Of a stretch of 64,000 bases of DNA, positions 56,385-64,000 are shown one piece after another. Both the position numbers and the translations under genes were made by a program. Location of the stretch: NCBI GenBank assembly GCA_017635395.1, contig JAGBLN010000022.1, positions 1 through 64,000 of the forward strand, read 5' to 3'. Below the pieces are notes generated by a model that was given only the letters and a program-made list of their open reading frames with translations, ran no database searches and was not told where the DNA came from. Each line of letters begins with the position of its first letter. Within the stretch, counting starts at the first letter, position 1. Source of the DNA: Lachnospiraceae bacterium (GTDB taxonomy: Bacteria; Bacillota; Clostridia; Lachnospirales; Lachnospiraceae).

Positions 56385-57576
56385 GACCGCTGTTATAGGC
56401 GGCGGTTACGGCGGAATGACTGCTGCCATATTTGAGAAAAGAAATGGCAATGATGTGACTATATTCGAAAGGCAGGAGAGCCTGGGGAAAAAGTTGCTCC
56501 TTACAGGTAACGGCAGGTGTAATATTTCGAATGAAAGCATTGATGTATCGGACTATGTTACGGATGATGCTGAAAAACTGCAGGGTATACTGGACCGTTT
56601 TGACAGAGATAAAGAAGATGATTTTTTTTCTTCCGTAGGTTTGTTTACCCGTAATGACAGAGGATGTCTGTATCCACTGACCGGCAAGGCTAAGACTGTA
56701 GTGAATTGTCTTTTATATGCCTTAAATGAGCTGGGGGTAGATATAAGGACCGGCTGTTATGTGTCTTCTTTGGCTAAAAACTCAGACGGCTTATTTGATA
56801 TAGCTGTCGGTTCGGATGTTTATGGCGGTTTTACGAAAGTGATACTAGCAAGTGGCGGAATGGCCGGCATTTATGAAGAAGCTAATAAAAACGGCAATAA
56901 ACTGGCGGTATCCTGCGGACATGCCCTGAAGGAAGGGCATCCGGGACTTACGGCAGTTATATGCTCCGATGATAAAAAGAAATTAAAAAAAATTGACGGC
57001 ATAAGGGTCCGTGCCATGGCATCAGTCATAAGAAAAGGCGAAAAGATTGCTTTTGAAGAAGGCGAGATACAGCATACGGCTGAAGGTCTGTCCGGAATCC
57101 CTGTATTTGGTCTCAGCAGATATTTGGATGATATAAATGCTTGCCTGATACGGATCAATTATCTGCCTGAATTAACTTATGATGATTTCAAAAAGAGGAT
57201 AGGCTGTTTTGGTAACCGTTCCGTAGAAACATTTTTAGAAGGCGTGGTGCTTTCGCCTATAGCAGAAATGATATCTGGCAGCTGCGGGATAAACTATCAT
57301 GTAAGGATTTCACAGCTTTCTGAAGAAGATATAAAGAAACTGTATCAGGCGCTTACTGCTTTTGATTTCCATCCCGTGCAGCTTAACGGTTATAAAAAAG
57401 CTCAGATAAGCACTGGGGGAGTGCCACTTTCAGAAATTGATGAAAATATGCAGTCGGTATATTGTGAAGGTCTGTATCTTGTTGGGGAAGTGCTGAATGT
57501 CGCTGGCAGGTGCGGCGGATATAATTTACACTTTGCCGCTGCAAGCGCATTCTGTGCAGCTGAAAGTCATCGCTGA
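56374..57576 (+). CDS. BaiN/HI0933-like flavoprotein, second copy
   Basis: 400 residues. FAD Rossmann motif AVIGGGYGGMTAAI (residues 6-19), the family signature GKKLLLTGNGRCNIS and a C-terminal STGGVPLSEIDENMQS with GEVLNVAGRCGGYNLHFA. It is a divergent, shorter paralogue of the gene at 13767, without the lysine-rich inserts. GxGxxG is GGGYGG here rather than GAGPAG. It overlaps the flippase gene by 11 bases, and GGATGAGGG lies before the ATG. Reaction unknown. Confidence 0.88.
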   Translation: MKNRTAVIGGGYGGMTAAIFEKRNGNDVTIFERQESLGKKLLLTGNGRCNISNESIDVSDYVTDDAEKLQGILDRFDRDKEDDFFSSVGLFTRNDRGCLYPLTGKAKTVVNCLLYALNELGVDIRTGCYVSSLAKNSDGLFDIAVGSDVYGGFTKVILASGGMAGIYEEANKNGNKLAVSCGHALKEGHPGLTAVICSDDKKKLKKIDGIRVRAMASVIRKGEKIAFEEGEIQHTAEGLSGIPVFGLSRYLDDINACLIRINYLPELTYDDFKKRIGCFGNRSVETFLEGVVLSPIAEMISGSCGINYHVRISQLSEEDIKKLYQALTAFDFHPVQLNGYKKAQISTGGVPLSEIDENMQSVYCEGLYLVGEVLNVAGRCGGYNLHFAAASAFCAAESHR

Positions 57577-57692
57577 TTTAACATGTCATATGCCAATATA
57601 CAGACGTTAAAAGTGTTTGCGTGCAGTGCATCTGTATTTTGAAAAAACTATTTTGGAACACATTTTATGCAGGGCCGTTTTAGGGGAAATTT
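57577..57692. other. Short gap before the HD-GYP gene
   Basis: 116 bases with no gene. A stretch AAAAGTGTTTGC (57609-57620) matches one arm of the 24008-24070 hairpin, probably by chance or as a remnant. I see no clear -35/-10 pair. Confidence 0.3.
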
Positions 57693-59021
57693 ATGACTCT
57701 GGATTATAACATCTTCCTTGAGGTAGCTGTAATACCTCTCGATATAACTCTATACTGTTATCTTGTCTTCCGTTATAAAAATATGACGAAGGTGAATGAC
57801 GCTTTCCGCAGGTTTGCCTTTCTTGTAATGATTGCCGATATCGTGGATGTTATTACAGCTATCGGAACCAGCGCTCACAGTCTGATGCCGAATCCGGCTC
57901 ATCAGGTTCTGAATATCATGGATTCGCTTTTTACATCCTTTGCAGCTTTTGCTTTTATCTATTATATCTATGCTTATTCCGGCATGGACAAAAAGTCCTT
58001 TAAGATCCGCAGTATCATCAACCATGTTCTGCTGGTTATAAATATGTTGCTTTTGTTTACGAACCCGCTGACAGGATGGGTATTTACTTATGATGCCGGA
58101 GGAAACTATATACATCAATTCCTTTTTGTTCCGGTGGCCTACGGCTTTCCTATACTGTTCTTTGCTATCGGCAGCATACATATGCTTACGCACCGGTCAA
58201 AATATAAGACCACCCAGGTGATTTCAATGCTTATAGGCATTGTGGCAGCATCAGTTCTGTTCCTTTTACAGATGCTTTATTTTGATAATGTACTGATCAC
58301 GCTGTTCATAGCTTCTATCGGCGTGCTTATAATTTTCCTGTCCCTTGAAACACCGGACTATGTGAATCTCCTTAAGACAAAGGCAGAACTGAATGAAGCA
58401 AGAGAAAGAGAGGCGGCTGCTCTTGCCAAGGAACAGCTTTCAAAAGAAGTGATGATGGCACTTTCAAAGGCTGTGGATGCGAAGGACCATTATACCAACG
58501 GTCATTCGGAAAGGGTTGCGGAATATGCAAAAGAAATATCCAGGCGTATGGGAAAAAATGAGCGTGAGCAGGAAGAGATATATGAGCTGGGCCTTCTGCA
58601 TGATATAGGAAAAATAGGTATCTCTGAAGAAATCATAAATAAAAAGGGTAAGCTTACGGATGCTGAATTTAATGAGATAAAAGGCCATACCATCATCGGA
58701 TGGGAAATTCTTAAAACCATAAATGAACTGCCCTGGCTTTCGACCGGTGCCAGATGGCATCATGAGAAATATGACGGGAGCGGTTATCCGGACGGGCTAT
58801 CAGGTAAGGATATCCCAGAAGAAGCCAGGATCATCTGCCTTGCGGACTGTTATGATGCAATGACTTCAAAGAGATCCTATTCATTCCCGAAGGCTCAGGC
58901 GGATGTACGCGCTGAGATAGTTGCCTGCATGGGGACACATTTTGATCCGGATATCGCAAAATATTTGCTGGATATTATCTATGAAGATACGGATTATAAT
59001 CTGCGGGAACATGTGGAATGA
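57693..59021 (+). CDS. Membrane HD-GYP domain phosphodiesterase
   Basis: 442 residues. About seven N-terminal membrane segments (about 5-225), a short coiled coil, then an HD-GYP domain (about 250-430). The motif set is intact: HSERVAEYA, LLHDIGKIGI, GHTIIGWEIL and HHEKYDGSGYPDGL. Such domains hydrolyse cyclic di-GMP (pGpG or GMP products) or 3'3'-cGAMP. The membrane part resembles unknown 7TM sensors; its signal is not known. AGGGGAAATTT precedes the ATG. Confidence 0.92.
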   Translation: MTLDYNIFLEVAVIPLDITLYCYLVFRYKNMTKVNDAFRRFAFLVMIADIVDVITAIGTSAHSLMPNPAHQVLNIMDSLFTSFAAFAFIYYIYAYSGMDKKSFKIRSIINHVLLVINMLLLFTNPLTGWVFTYDAGGNYIHQFLFVPVAYGFPILFFAIGSIHMLTHRSKYKTTQVISMLIGIVAASVLFLLQMLYFDNVLITLFIASIGVLIIFLSLETPDYVNLLKTKAELNEAREREAAALAKEQLSKEVMMALSKAVDAKDHYTNGHSERVAEYAKEISRRMGKNEREQEEIYELGLLHDIGKIGISEEIINKKGKLTDAEFNEIKGHTIIGWEILKTINELPWLSTGARWHHEKYDGSGYPDGLSGKDIPEEARIICLADCYDAMTSKRSYSFPKAQADVRAEIVACMGTHFDPDIAKYLLDIIYEDTDYNLREHVE

Positions 59022-59061
59022 GTATCGCAAAGCTTAGTTAAAGAATTTGGATAACAGTAAT

Positions 59062-60732
59062 ATGAATGAAATATACAAGATAGACAATATAAAGATCAAA
59101 TCTCCTGTAGACAGGAATAAAGAAACGAAAATAGTTGCTGCGGTTGTTGCAAAGAAGCTAAAGCTATGTGCTGATCAGCTCTGTGATCTTTTTATTGTCA
59201 GGAGATCCCTTGATGCCAGAAAGAAAAATGATATTGTCTGGATTTATTCCGCGGCTTTTGAATTTAAGGGCAACAGATCTGAAATCGAAAAGATAATGAG
59301 GCGGAATAAAGAGGTTTCTGTTTATTCGCCGGTTAAGTATAAGTCAGTGTCTGTAAATCTCACAGAGTCAGGTTCTTTGGTGGATCCTTCATATAGCGAA
59401 TCTGAAAGACCGGTGGTAGTGGGCAGCGGCCCGGCGGGGCTTTTCTGTGCATATAGGTTATGCCTTGACGGATACCGGCCGATAGTTGTGGAGCGCGGTG
59501 ACAGTATGGAGGAACGCATCCGTAAGGTGGATTCCTTTTTTGCAGGGGGAGAGCTTGATACGGACTCAAACATACAGTTCGGTGAGGGCGGAGCCGGGAC
59601 CTTTTCCGATGGAAAGCTTTTTTCCCATCTTCATGACAGATCGGGACGCACGGAGTTTATTCTGAAAACCTTTGTTGATTTCGGTGCGGATCCGGATATC
59701 CTTTATGATAACAAGCCCCATATCGGCACCGATGTCCTCAGAAAAGTGATCGTTAATATGCGGCATGCCATGGAAGAAACGGGAGCTGAGTTCCGGTTTA
59801 AAACCACGTTTATCGAACCTGTAAAAAACGGAGATACACTGACCGGTGCAAGATTTATGGACAGGGACGGCAATGTGACTGAACTGGAATGCAGCACTCT
59901 TGTTTTTGCACCGGGCCACAGTGCAAGGGATACTTTTATCAACATACATAAAGCAGGGCTGGATATGGCAAGCAAGCCTTTTGCGGCAGGTTTCCGCATC
60001 ATGCATTCCCAAGGCCTGATCGATATGTCTCAGTACGGCCAGGAAAGAAGCGCACTTAATCTTCCACCGGCAGACTATAAACTTACAGGCCATACAGCGT
60101 CCGGAAGGGCTGTTTATTCCTTCTGTATGTGTCCCGGAGGATATGTGGTCAATGCTTCAAGCGAAAAGGGGCATCTGGCAGTTAATGGAATGAGCAACCG
60201 GGACAGGGCGTCTGCCTTTGCAAATTCAGCCATAGTGGCAGGAGTAAGCAGCGAGGATTTTGGAGGCGGACTTTTTGACGGTATGTACTTCCAGCAGATG
60301 CTTGAAAAGAAGGCTTATGAGCTCGCAGGCGGTAAGATCCCGGTAGAGTGCTACGGGGATTATTGCGAAAAGAAAAATGCAGATTTTACTGCTTCATCAC
60401 TTACTGCCGGAGGTGATATGCCGATCAAGGGAATGTTTGAATATTCCGACCTGCGTTCCATTTTGTCGGAGACACTAAATAACGACATAATCGAGGCTAT
60501 GGCATATTTTGGCAGGAAGATACATGGCTTTGATGATCCTGAAGCATTGCTTGCCGGTGTAGAAACCAGGACATCATCACCGATCCGCATTATCCGCGGC
60601 GAAGACCTTCAGAGCAGCCTTAAAGGCTTTTACCCCTGCGGCGAAGGCGCAGGCTACGCAGGCGGCATAACATCTGCTGCCGCAGACGGACTGAAGGTGG
60701 CGGAGATGATCGTGCAGAAGTTAACAGATTAA
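59062..60732 (+). CDS. COG2509-type FAD-dependent dehydrogenase
   Basis: About 556 residues from ATG 59062 (an in-frame TTG at 59047 adds five). N-terminal region (1-95) precedes a Rossmann FAD motif VVVGSGPAGLFCAYR (about 117-131). FGEGGAGTFSDGKL and the C-terminal ETRTSSPIRIIRGEDLQS and GEGAGYAGGITSAAADG are typical of this uncharacterised family. The oxidised substrate is unknown. The gene follows HD-GYP by 40 bases. Confidence 0.88.
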   Translation: MNEIYKIDNIKIKSPVDRNKETKIVAAVVAKKLKLCADQLCDLFIVRRSLDARKKNDIVWIYSAAFEFKGNRSEIEKIMRRNKEVSVYSPVKYKSVSVNLTESGSLVDPSYSESERPVVVGSGPAGLFCAYRLCLDGYRPIVVERGDSMEERIRKVDSFFAGGELDTDSNIQFGEGGAGTFSDGKLFSHLHDRSGRTEFILKTFVDFGADPDILYDNKPHIGTDVLRKVIVNMRHAMEETGAEFRFKTTFIEPVKNGDTLTGARFMDRDGNVTELECSTLVFAPGHSARDTFINIHKAGLDMASKPFAAGFRIMHSQGLIDMSQYGQERSALNLPPADYKLTGHTASGRAVYSFCMCPGGYVVNASSEKGHLAVNGMSNRDRASAFANSAIVAGVSSEDFGGGLFDGMYFQQMLEKKAYELAGGKIPVECYGDYCEKKNADFTASSLTAGGDMPIKGMFEYSDLRSILSETLNNDIIEAMAYFGRKIHGFDDPEALLAGVETRTSSPIRIIRGEDLQSSLKGFYPCGEGAGYAGGITSAAADGLKVAEMIVQKLTD

Positions 60733-60752
60733 TAGCAGATGGCACCATATTA

Positions 60753-60761
60753 TGCTATAAT
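60753..60761 (+). promoter_or_regulatory. Extended -10 promoter for proB
   Basis: TGCTATAAT with TATAAT at 60756-60761, about 68 bases before the proB ATG; no clear -35. Confidence 0.6.
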
Positions 60762-60829
60762 AGACTTTCCATGTGAATGACTTAGTTTAAAGGATCAGAC
60801 ATAAAAGAAACAGAGGTTTTATTGTTTTT

Positions 60830-61675
60830 ATGAATAAATACAGGGAACACATACAGGGAAAAAAGCGCATAGTCATAAAGATCGGTTCATCTTCACTGCG
60901 TCATAAGGAGACCGGTGATTTTGATTATATCAAGATGGAGGCTCTGGTAAGGGAGCTCTGCAATCTTAGGAATATGGGGAAAGACGTGATCTTAGTCAGT
61001 TCCGGTGCCATAGCTGCCGGCAAGAAGGTCATCCGTATGGAGACAGATGAAAACGAGATGGCTTTTAAGCAGGCCTGCGCAGCTGTTGGCCAGGCAAGGC
61101 TTATGATGGTATATGAAAAGCTTTTTTCGGAGTATGGACAGTTATCCGCTCAGGTTCTTATGACTAAGAATACAATAGTAAACGACCTTAACCGTTTTAA
61201 TGCCCATAATACCTTTATGGAACTTTTAAAAATGGGTGTTATCCCGGTTGTTAATGAAAATGATACGATCTCTACATACGAGATCAAATTCGGTGATAAT
61301 GACACACTTAGTGCCATTGTTGCGGCACTTGTAGGCGCAGACCTTCTGATACTTCTGTCGGATATTGACGGACTTTATACGGATAATCCACGTTCTAATT
61401 CCGAAGCAAAATTCCTGCCAATAATCCCTGAACTTACTGATGAGATAATGGCAATGGGAAAAGCTTCCACAGGCTCTGACGTGGGAACTGGCGGTATGGA
61501 AACAAAGCTTTCAGCAGCAAAGATCGCAACAAGATCCGGAGCGGATATGATAATTGCCAATGCCAAGGATGTTCACATCATCCACCGCATAATGGAAGGC
61601 CGGGATGCAGGAACACTTTTCCTTGCTGATAAGGACGAGAATTTCTTTATAGGCGATTATCTGACAGATGACTGA
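60830..61675 (+). CDS. proB: Glutamate 5-kinase (short form)
   Basis: 281 residues. First step of proline synthesis: ATP-dependent phosphorylation of glutamate. Amino-acid-kinase fold with IKIGSSSLRHK, VSSGAIAAGKKVI, VVNENDTIS, GDNDTLSA and SDIDGLYTDNPR. It lacks the C-terminal PUA domain of E. coli ProB. The nearest binding site, AGAGG, is about 13 bases upstream of the ATG, longer than usual. Confidence 0.95.
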   Translation: MNKYREHIQGKKRIVIKIGSSSLRHKETGDFDYIKMEALVRELCNLRNMGKDVILVSSGAIAAGKKVIRMETDENEMAFKQACAAVGQARLMMVYEKLFSEYGQLSAQVLMTKNTIVNDLNRFNAHNTFMELLKMGVIPVVNENDTISTYEIKFGDNDTLSAIVAALVGADLLILLSDIDGLYTDNPRSNSEAKFLPIIPELTDEIMAMGKASTGSDVGTGGMETKLSAAKIATRSGADMIIANAKDVHIIHRIMEGRDAGTLFLADKDENFFIGDYLTDD

Positions 61676-61692
61676 CAGGCAGGTGAACTGAT

Positions 61693-61908
61693 ATGACAAT
61701 GGATGAGCGTATAGCGCGTATAAATGAGCTTTATCACAAGTCCCAGGATGTGGGACTTACCCCTGAAGAAAAGGAAGAACAGCAGAAGCTCAGACAGGAA
61801 TATGTGGACAGCATAAAAAGAAATATGAAAGCCCAGCTGGATAATATAGATATTGTTGAAAAAGACGGCAGCATAACAAATCTGGGCGAAAAATATTCTA
61901 AGAAATGA
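61693..61908 (+). CDS. DUF896 (YnzC-like) small protein
   Basis: 71 residues. MDERIARINELYHKSQDVGLTPEEKEEQQKLR and YVDSIKRNMKAQLDNI are typical of DUF896, a short helical family of unknown role. AGGTGA lies upstream of the first ATG; a second ATG at 61699 is also possible. The stop codon overlaps the next gene's start (ATGA). Confidence 0.93.
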   Translation: MTMDERIARINELYHKSQDVGLTPEEKEEQQKLRQEYVDSIKRNMKAQLDNIDIVEKDGSITNLGEKYSKK

Positions 61909-62459
61909 TTGAAGAAAAGAAGGCTTTACGCAGAGAACTAAAAGAAATACGGAATTCCATACCGGAAGAATTACGTAAGGACTATTCTGCGAAGATTCTT
62001 TTGAACCTTGATAAGATTGATGAATACCGTAATGCGGAAAGGGTAATGCTTTTCGCCAATGACGGATCAGAAGTATTTACGGATGACATTTTCCTAAGCT
62101 GTATTCAAAACGGAAAGTCAGTGTATTATCCGAAAGTTGTCGGAGAGGATATGGTATTTGTTAAAGTATCTGATCTGGATGAACTCGTTCCGGCATACCG
62201 GGGGATAAGGGAACCGATTGCCGTATTGACCGAGCTGGACACGCTGTCCAGTGCAGTCATTATCTGCCCGGGATTGGGCTTTACAAAAAACGGAGAACGT
62301 ATCGGCTACGGTGGCGGATTTTATGATAGATTCATATCAAAGCATACCGGCTTGTACCGCATAGGCCTATGTTTTGAGGACCAGATATGTGATCATATTC
62401 CGGTAGAAGAAAATGATTTCAGCATGAATTCGGTGGTAACTGAAGCAGATATTTATTAA
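61905..62459 (+). CDS. 5-formyltetrahydrofolate cyclo-ligase
   Basis: 184 residues. ATP-dependent conversion of 5-formyl-THF to 5,10-methenyl-THF. The family pattern is visible: KKALRRELKEIRNSI at the N-terminus, then VIICPGLGFTKNGERIGYGGGFYDRF with the conserved ATP-binding Gly-rich part. It probably recycles folate in the same pathway as fhs and folD. Translationally coupled to the DUF896 gene by ATGA overlap. Confidence 0.93.
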   Translation: MIEEKKALRRELKEIRNSIPEELRKDYSAKILLNLDKIDEYRNAERVMLFANDGSEVFTDDIFLSCIQNGKSVYYPKVVGEDMVFVKVSDLDELVPAYRGIREPIAVLTELDTLSSAVIICPGLGFTKNGERIGYGGGFYDRFISKHTGLYRIGLCFEDQICDHIPVEENDFSMNSVVTEADIY

Positions 62460-62596
62460 CCCTTTGAGTCAAAAGCCGCAGAAAAAATTCTTACAGATAT
62501 TGAAACGTTATCGTTATGTAGATGGTATCTCAGTACATTGAGCAAGGATAATTTAGAGCATCAACAAAGTTTTACATCATGACAGGAGGCAGGACT

Positions 62597-63871
62597 ATGG
62601 CAGAGAATATCACAAAGGAACAGGAAGAAGAACTTATCGCACTTTGTTCAAGAGCATATGCGGCAAAATATGAGATACAGCTGCTTAGCACTGAAGAAAA
62701 GAACAAGGCATTAAACCTTATCGCCAATAAGCTGGTGGCCAATTCAAAACTTCTTATAGAAAAGAATGCCATTGACCTGGAATATGGTGAGAAAAAAGGT
62801 ATAAGTGCTGCACTTATGGATCGTCTTACGCTTAACGAAAAGCGCATCGAAGACATCGCTGAAGGTTTAAGGCAGGTGGCTGCTCTTGATGATCCCATAG
62901 GTGAAGTGCTTGAAGAAATAGAACGTCCCAACGGCCTGAAGCTTACCAAAGTCAGGGTTCCTATGGGTGTTATCGGTATAATTTATGAGTCCAGGCCGAA
63001 CGTAACTGCTGATGCATTTGCTCTTACATTTAAGACCGGTAATGCAGTTGTTTTGAAAGGCGGTTCTGATGCTATCAATTCCAATTCCGCAATCTGCGAC
63101 ATCATAAAGGAAGGCCTTAAGGAGTGTGGTATCAACGAATCTGCCATTGAGCTTATCAGACAGACTGACAGGGCTGTGACCACAAGATTCATGCAGATGA
63201 AGGACTATATTGATGTTCTGATCCCCAGAGGATCAAAAGGACTGATAAAGAGTGTGGTTGATAACAGTCTGATACCTGTTATAGAAACAGGCGCCGGCAA
63301 CTGTCACGTTTATATTGATAAGGCTGCTGATACCGATATGGCAGTAAAACTTATCGTAAATGCTAAGACACAGCGCCTTGGCACCTGCAATACTGCTGAG
63401 TCACTGGTGGTACATAAGGATGTACTGGACAGCGTATATGTGGAGGCTGCAAAGGCACTTCGTGAAAAGAAGGTAGTGCTTTACGGAGATGAGAGGGCGA
63501 ATAAAGCCTTTGCTGATGCAGAAGCTGCTTCGGATGAAGATTTTTATACAGAATATCTTGACTTGAAAATGTCCGTAAAGACAGTGGATGATATTGACGA
63601 AGCTATCGCACACATAAACAAGCATTCCACACATCATTCCGATGCAATAGTTACTTCGGATGCGGAGGCTGCTGAAAAGTTCTTAAATGAGATCGATTCC
63701 GCATGCGTATACTGGAATGCTTCTACAAGGTTTACCGATGGTTTTGAGTTCGGTTTCGGTGCTGAAATAGGAATAAGCACCCAGAAGCTCCATGCAAGAG
63801 GGCCTATGGGACTTAAGGAGCTGACATCCTATAAGTATAAGATCAAAGGTGACGGACAGACCAGAGGTTGA
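62597..63871 (+). CDS. proA: Gamma-glutamyl phosphate reductase
   Basis: 424 residues. Second step of proline synthesis: NADPH-dependent reduction of glutamyl phosphate. The catalytic Cys is in RLGTCNTAESLVVH, and IPRGSKGLIKSVVDNS and TRFTDGFEFGFGAEIGIST are typical. ATG 62597 follows AGGAGG with 8-base spacing; an in-frame ATG at 62579 lies before the binding site and is rejected. It is 137 bases after the cyclo-ligase gene and three genes from proB. Confidence 0.95.
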   Translation: MAENITKEQEEELIALCSRAYAAKYEIQLLSTEEKNKALNLIANKLVANSKLLIEKNAIDLEYGEKKGISAALMDRLTLNEKRIEDIAEGLRQVAALDDPIGEVLEEIERPNGLKLTKVRVPMGVIGIIYESRPNVTADAFALTFKTGNAVVLKGGSDAINSNSAICDIIKEGLKECGINESAIELIRQTDRAVTTRFMQMKDYIDVLIPRGSKGLIKSVVDNSLIPVIETGAGNCHVYIDKAADTDMAVKLIVNAKTQRLGTCNTAESLVVHKDVLDSVYVEAAKALREKKVVLYGDERANKAFADAEAASDEDFYTEYLDLKMSVKTVDDIDEAIAHINKHSTHHSDAIVTSDAEAAEKFLNEIDSACVYWNASTRFTDGFEFGFGAEIGISTQKLHARGPMGLKELTSYKYKIKGDGQTRG

Positions 63872-63893
63872 GACAGCTGAATTGGAGAAAAAT

Positions 63894-64000
63894 TTGGGAA
63901 ACAGCAATAACAGCACAAATAAAGATAACGCATCACATCCTTTCAGTTTCAGGGATGTGGATTACTCAAAATATACCTGTACGGAAGAACTTGCCGTGGA
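63894..64000 (+). CDS. Start of a further gene, unidentified
   Basis: A frame beginning with TTG at 63894, six bases after GGAG, stays open to the window end (35 codons). The visible residues are Asn/Ser/Lys-rich and then FSFRDVDYSKYTC. Too little is present to name it. From memory of Lachnospiraceae gene order proA is sometimes followed by miaB, but no MiaB motif is inside the window. Confidence 0.45.
   Translation, partial: MGNSNNSTNKDNASHPFSFRDVDYSKYTCTEELAV

Noticed and set aside
57609..57630. Second copy of the 24008-24070 hairpin element
   Set aside because: Only about 12 bases of one arm match; the pairing arm and core are missing, so chance is likely.
61693..62459. Frameshifted single gene joining DUF896 and the cyclo-ligase
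   Set aside because: Each is complete at family length with its own start; the ATGA overlap is ordinary translational coupling.
1..64000. tRNA or rRNA genes, insertion sequences or prophage
   Set aside because: Intergenic gaps are short and no cloverleaf, rRNA, transposase, integrase or phage-structural signatures were seen.

Overview
The window looks like chromosome of a Gram-positive, strictly fermentative anaerobe of the Clostridia, most probably Lachnospiraceae of the Butyrivibrio/Roseburia type. This is inferred from moderate GC content, strong AGGAGG-type ribosome binding sites, the ispH-S1 gene pair, a sodium-translocating biotin decarboxylase operon, formate-THF ligase with FolD, a class B sortase with a TPKTG surface protein, BspA-type leucine-rich repeats, and chemotaxis and HD-GYP genes. 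I see no rRNA, tRNA, CRISPR array, prophage or insertion sequence. Coding density is high and nearly every gene lies on the + strand; only three (12969-13472, 22644-23765, 25293-26084) are on the - strand.

Layout. 1-540: 3' end of a secreted CHAP-like protein. 620-3622: alaS and rpsU. 3762-6458: a metallophosphoesterase, then scpA-scpB (condensin partners). 6593-11927: a five-gene Na+ decarboxylase operon encoding two different carboxyltransferases, one biotin carrier, the membrane beta subunit and an unusual lipoprotein-like gamma subunit. It ends in a strong terminator and is followed by an RpiR-type regulator. 13767-22571: a BaiN-like flavoprotein, a chemoreceptor with a co-directional SPOR-like lipoprotein, then cmk-ispH-S1 and cheR. 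22644-34503: an accessory, cell-surface region with a YprB-like nuclease, a block of palindromic intergenic repeats, a GH25-like membrane protein, an AP2/HNH-like protein, sortase B, a 1836-residue LRR protein carrying the sorting signal, and a second secreted LRR protein. 34603-40640: icd, a coiled-coil protein, NnrDE, alr and a CBS-domain membrane protein. 40712-57576: twelve closely packed or overlapping genes (yebC, a DPM-like glycosyltransferase, a disordered protein, ftsK, fhs, folD, a zinc-ribbon/TPR membrane protein, an RsmF-like methyltransferase, phoH, ybeY, a flippase-like protein and a second BaiN-like flavoprotein). 57693-64000: an HD-GYP phosphodiesterase, a COG2509-type flavoprotein, proB, a DUF896 protein, 5-formyl-THF cyclo-ligase, proA and the start of one more gene.

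Functional links. The two carboxyltransferases probably load the same biotin carrier, which OadB then decarboxylates to pump Na+. Sortase B probably anchors the large LRR protein encoded next to it. fhs, folD and the cyclo-ligase serve one-carbon folate metabolism, and proB with proA serve proline synthesis. ScpA/ScpB and FtsK act in chromosome segregation.

The most unusual signals are: three neighbouring genes (24154, 26084 on the minus strand, 26175) whose -10 boxes lie so close to the start codon that their mRNAs may be leaderless; the AP2-HNH-AP2 protein with an apparently lost HNH histidine; the decarboxylase gamma subunit with a lipoprotein signal and a roughly 155-residue outer domain; long acidic disordered segments in ScpB, FtsK and their neighbours; and a palindromic repeat block with two identical 44-bp copies.
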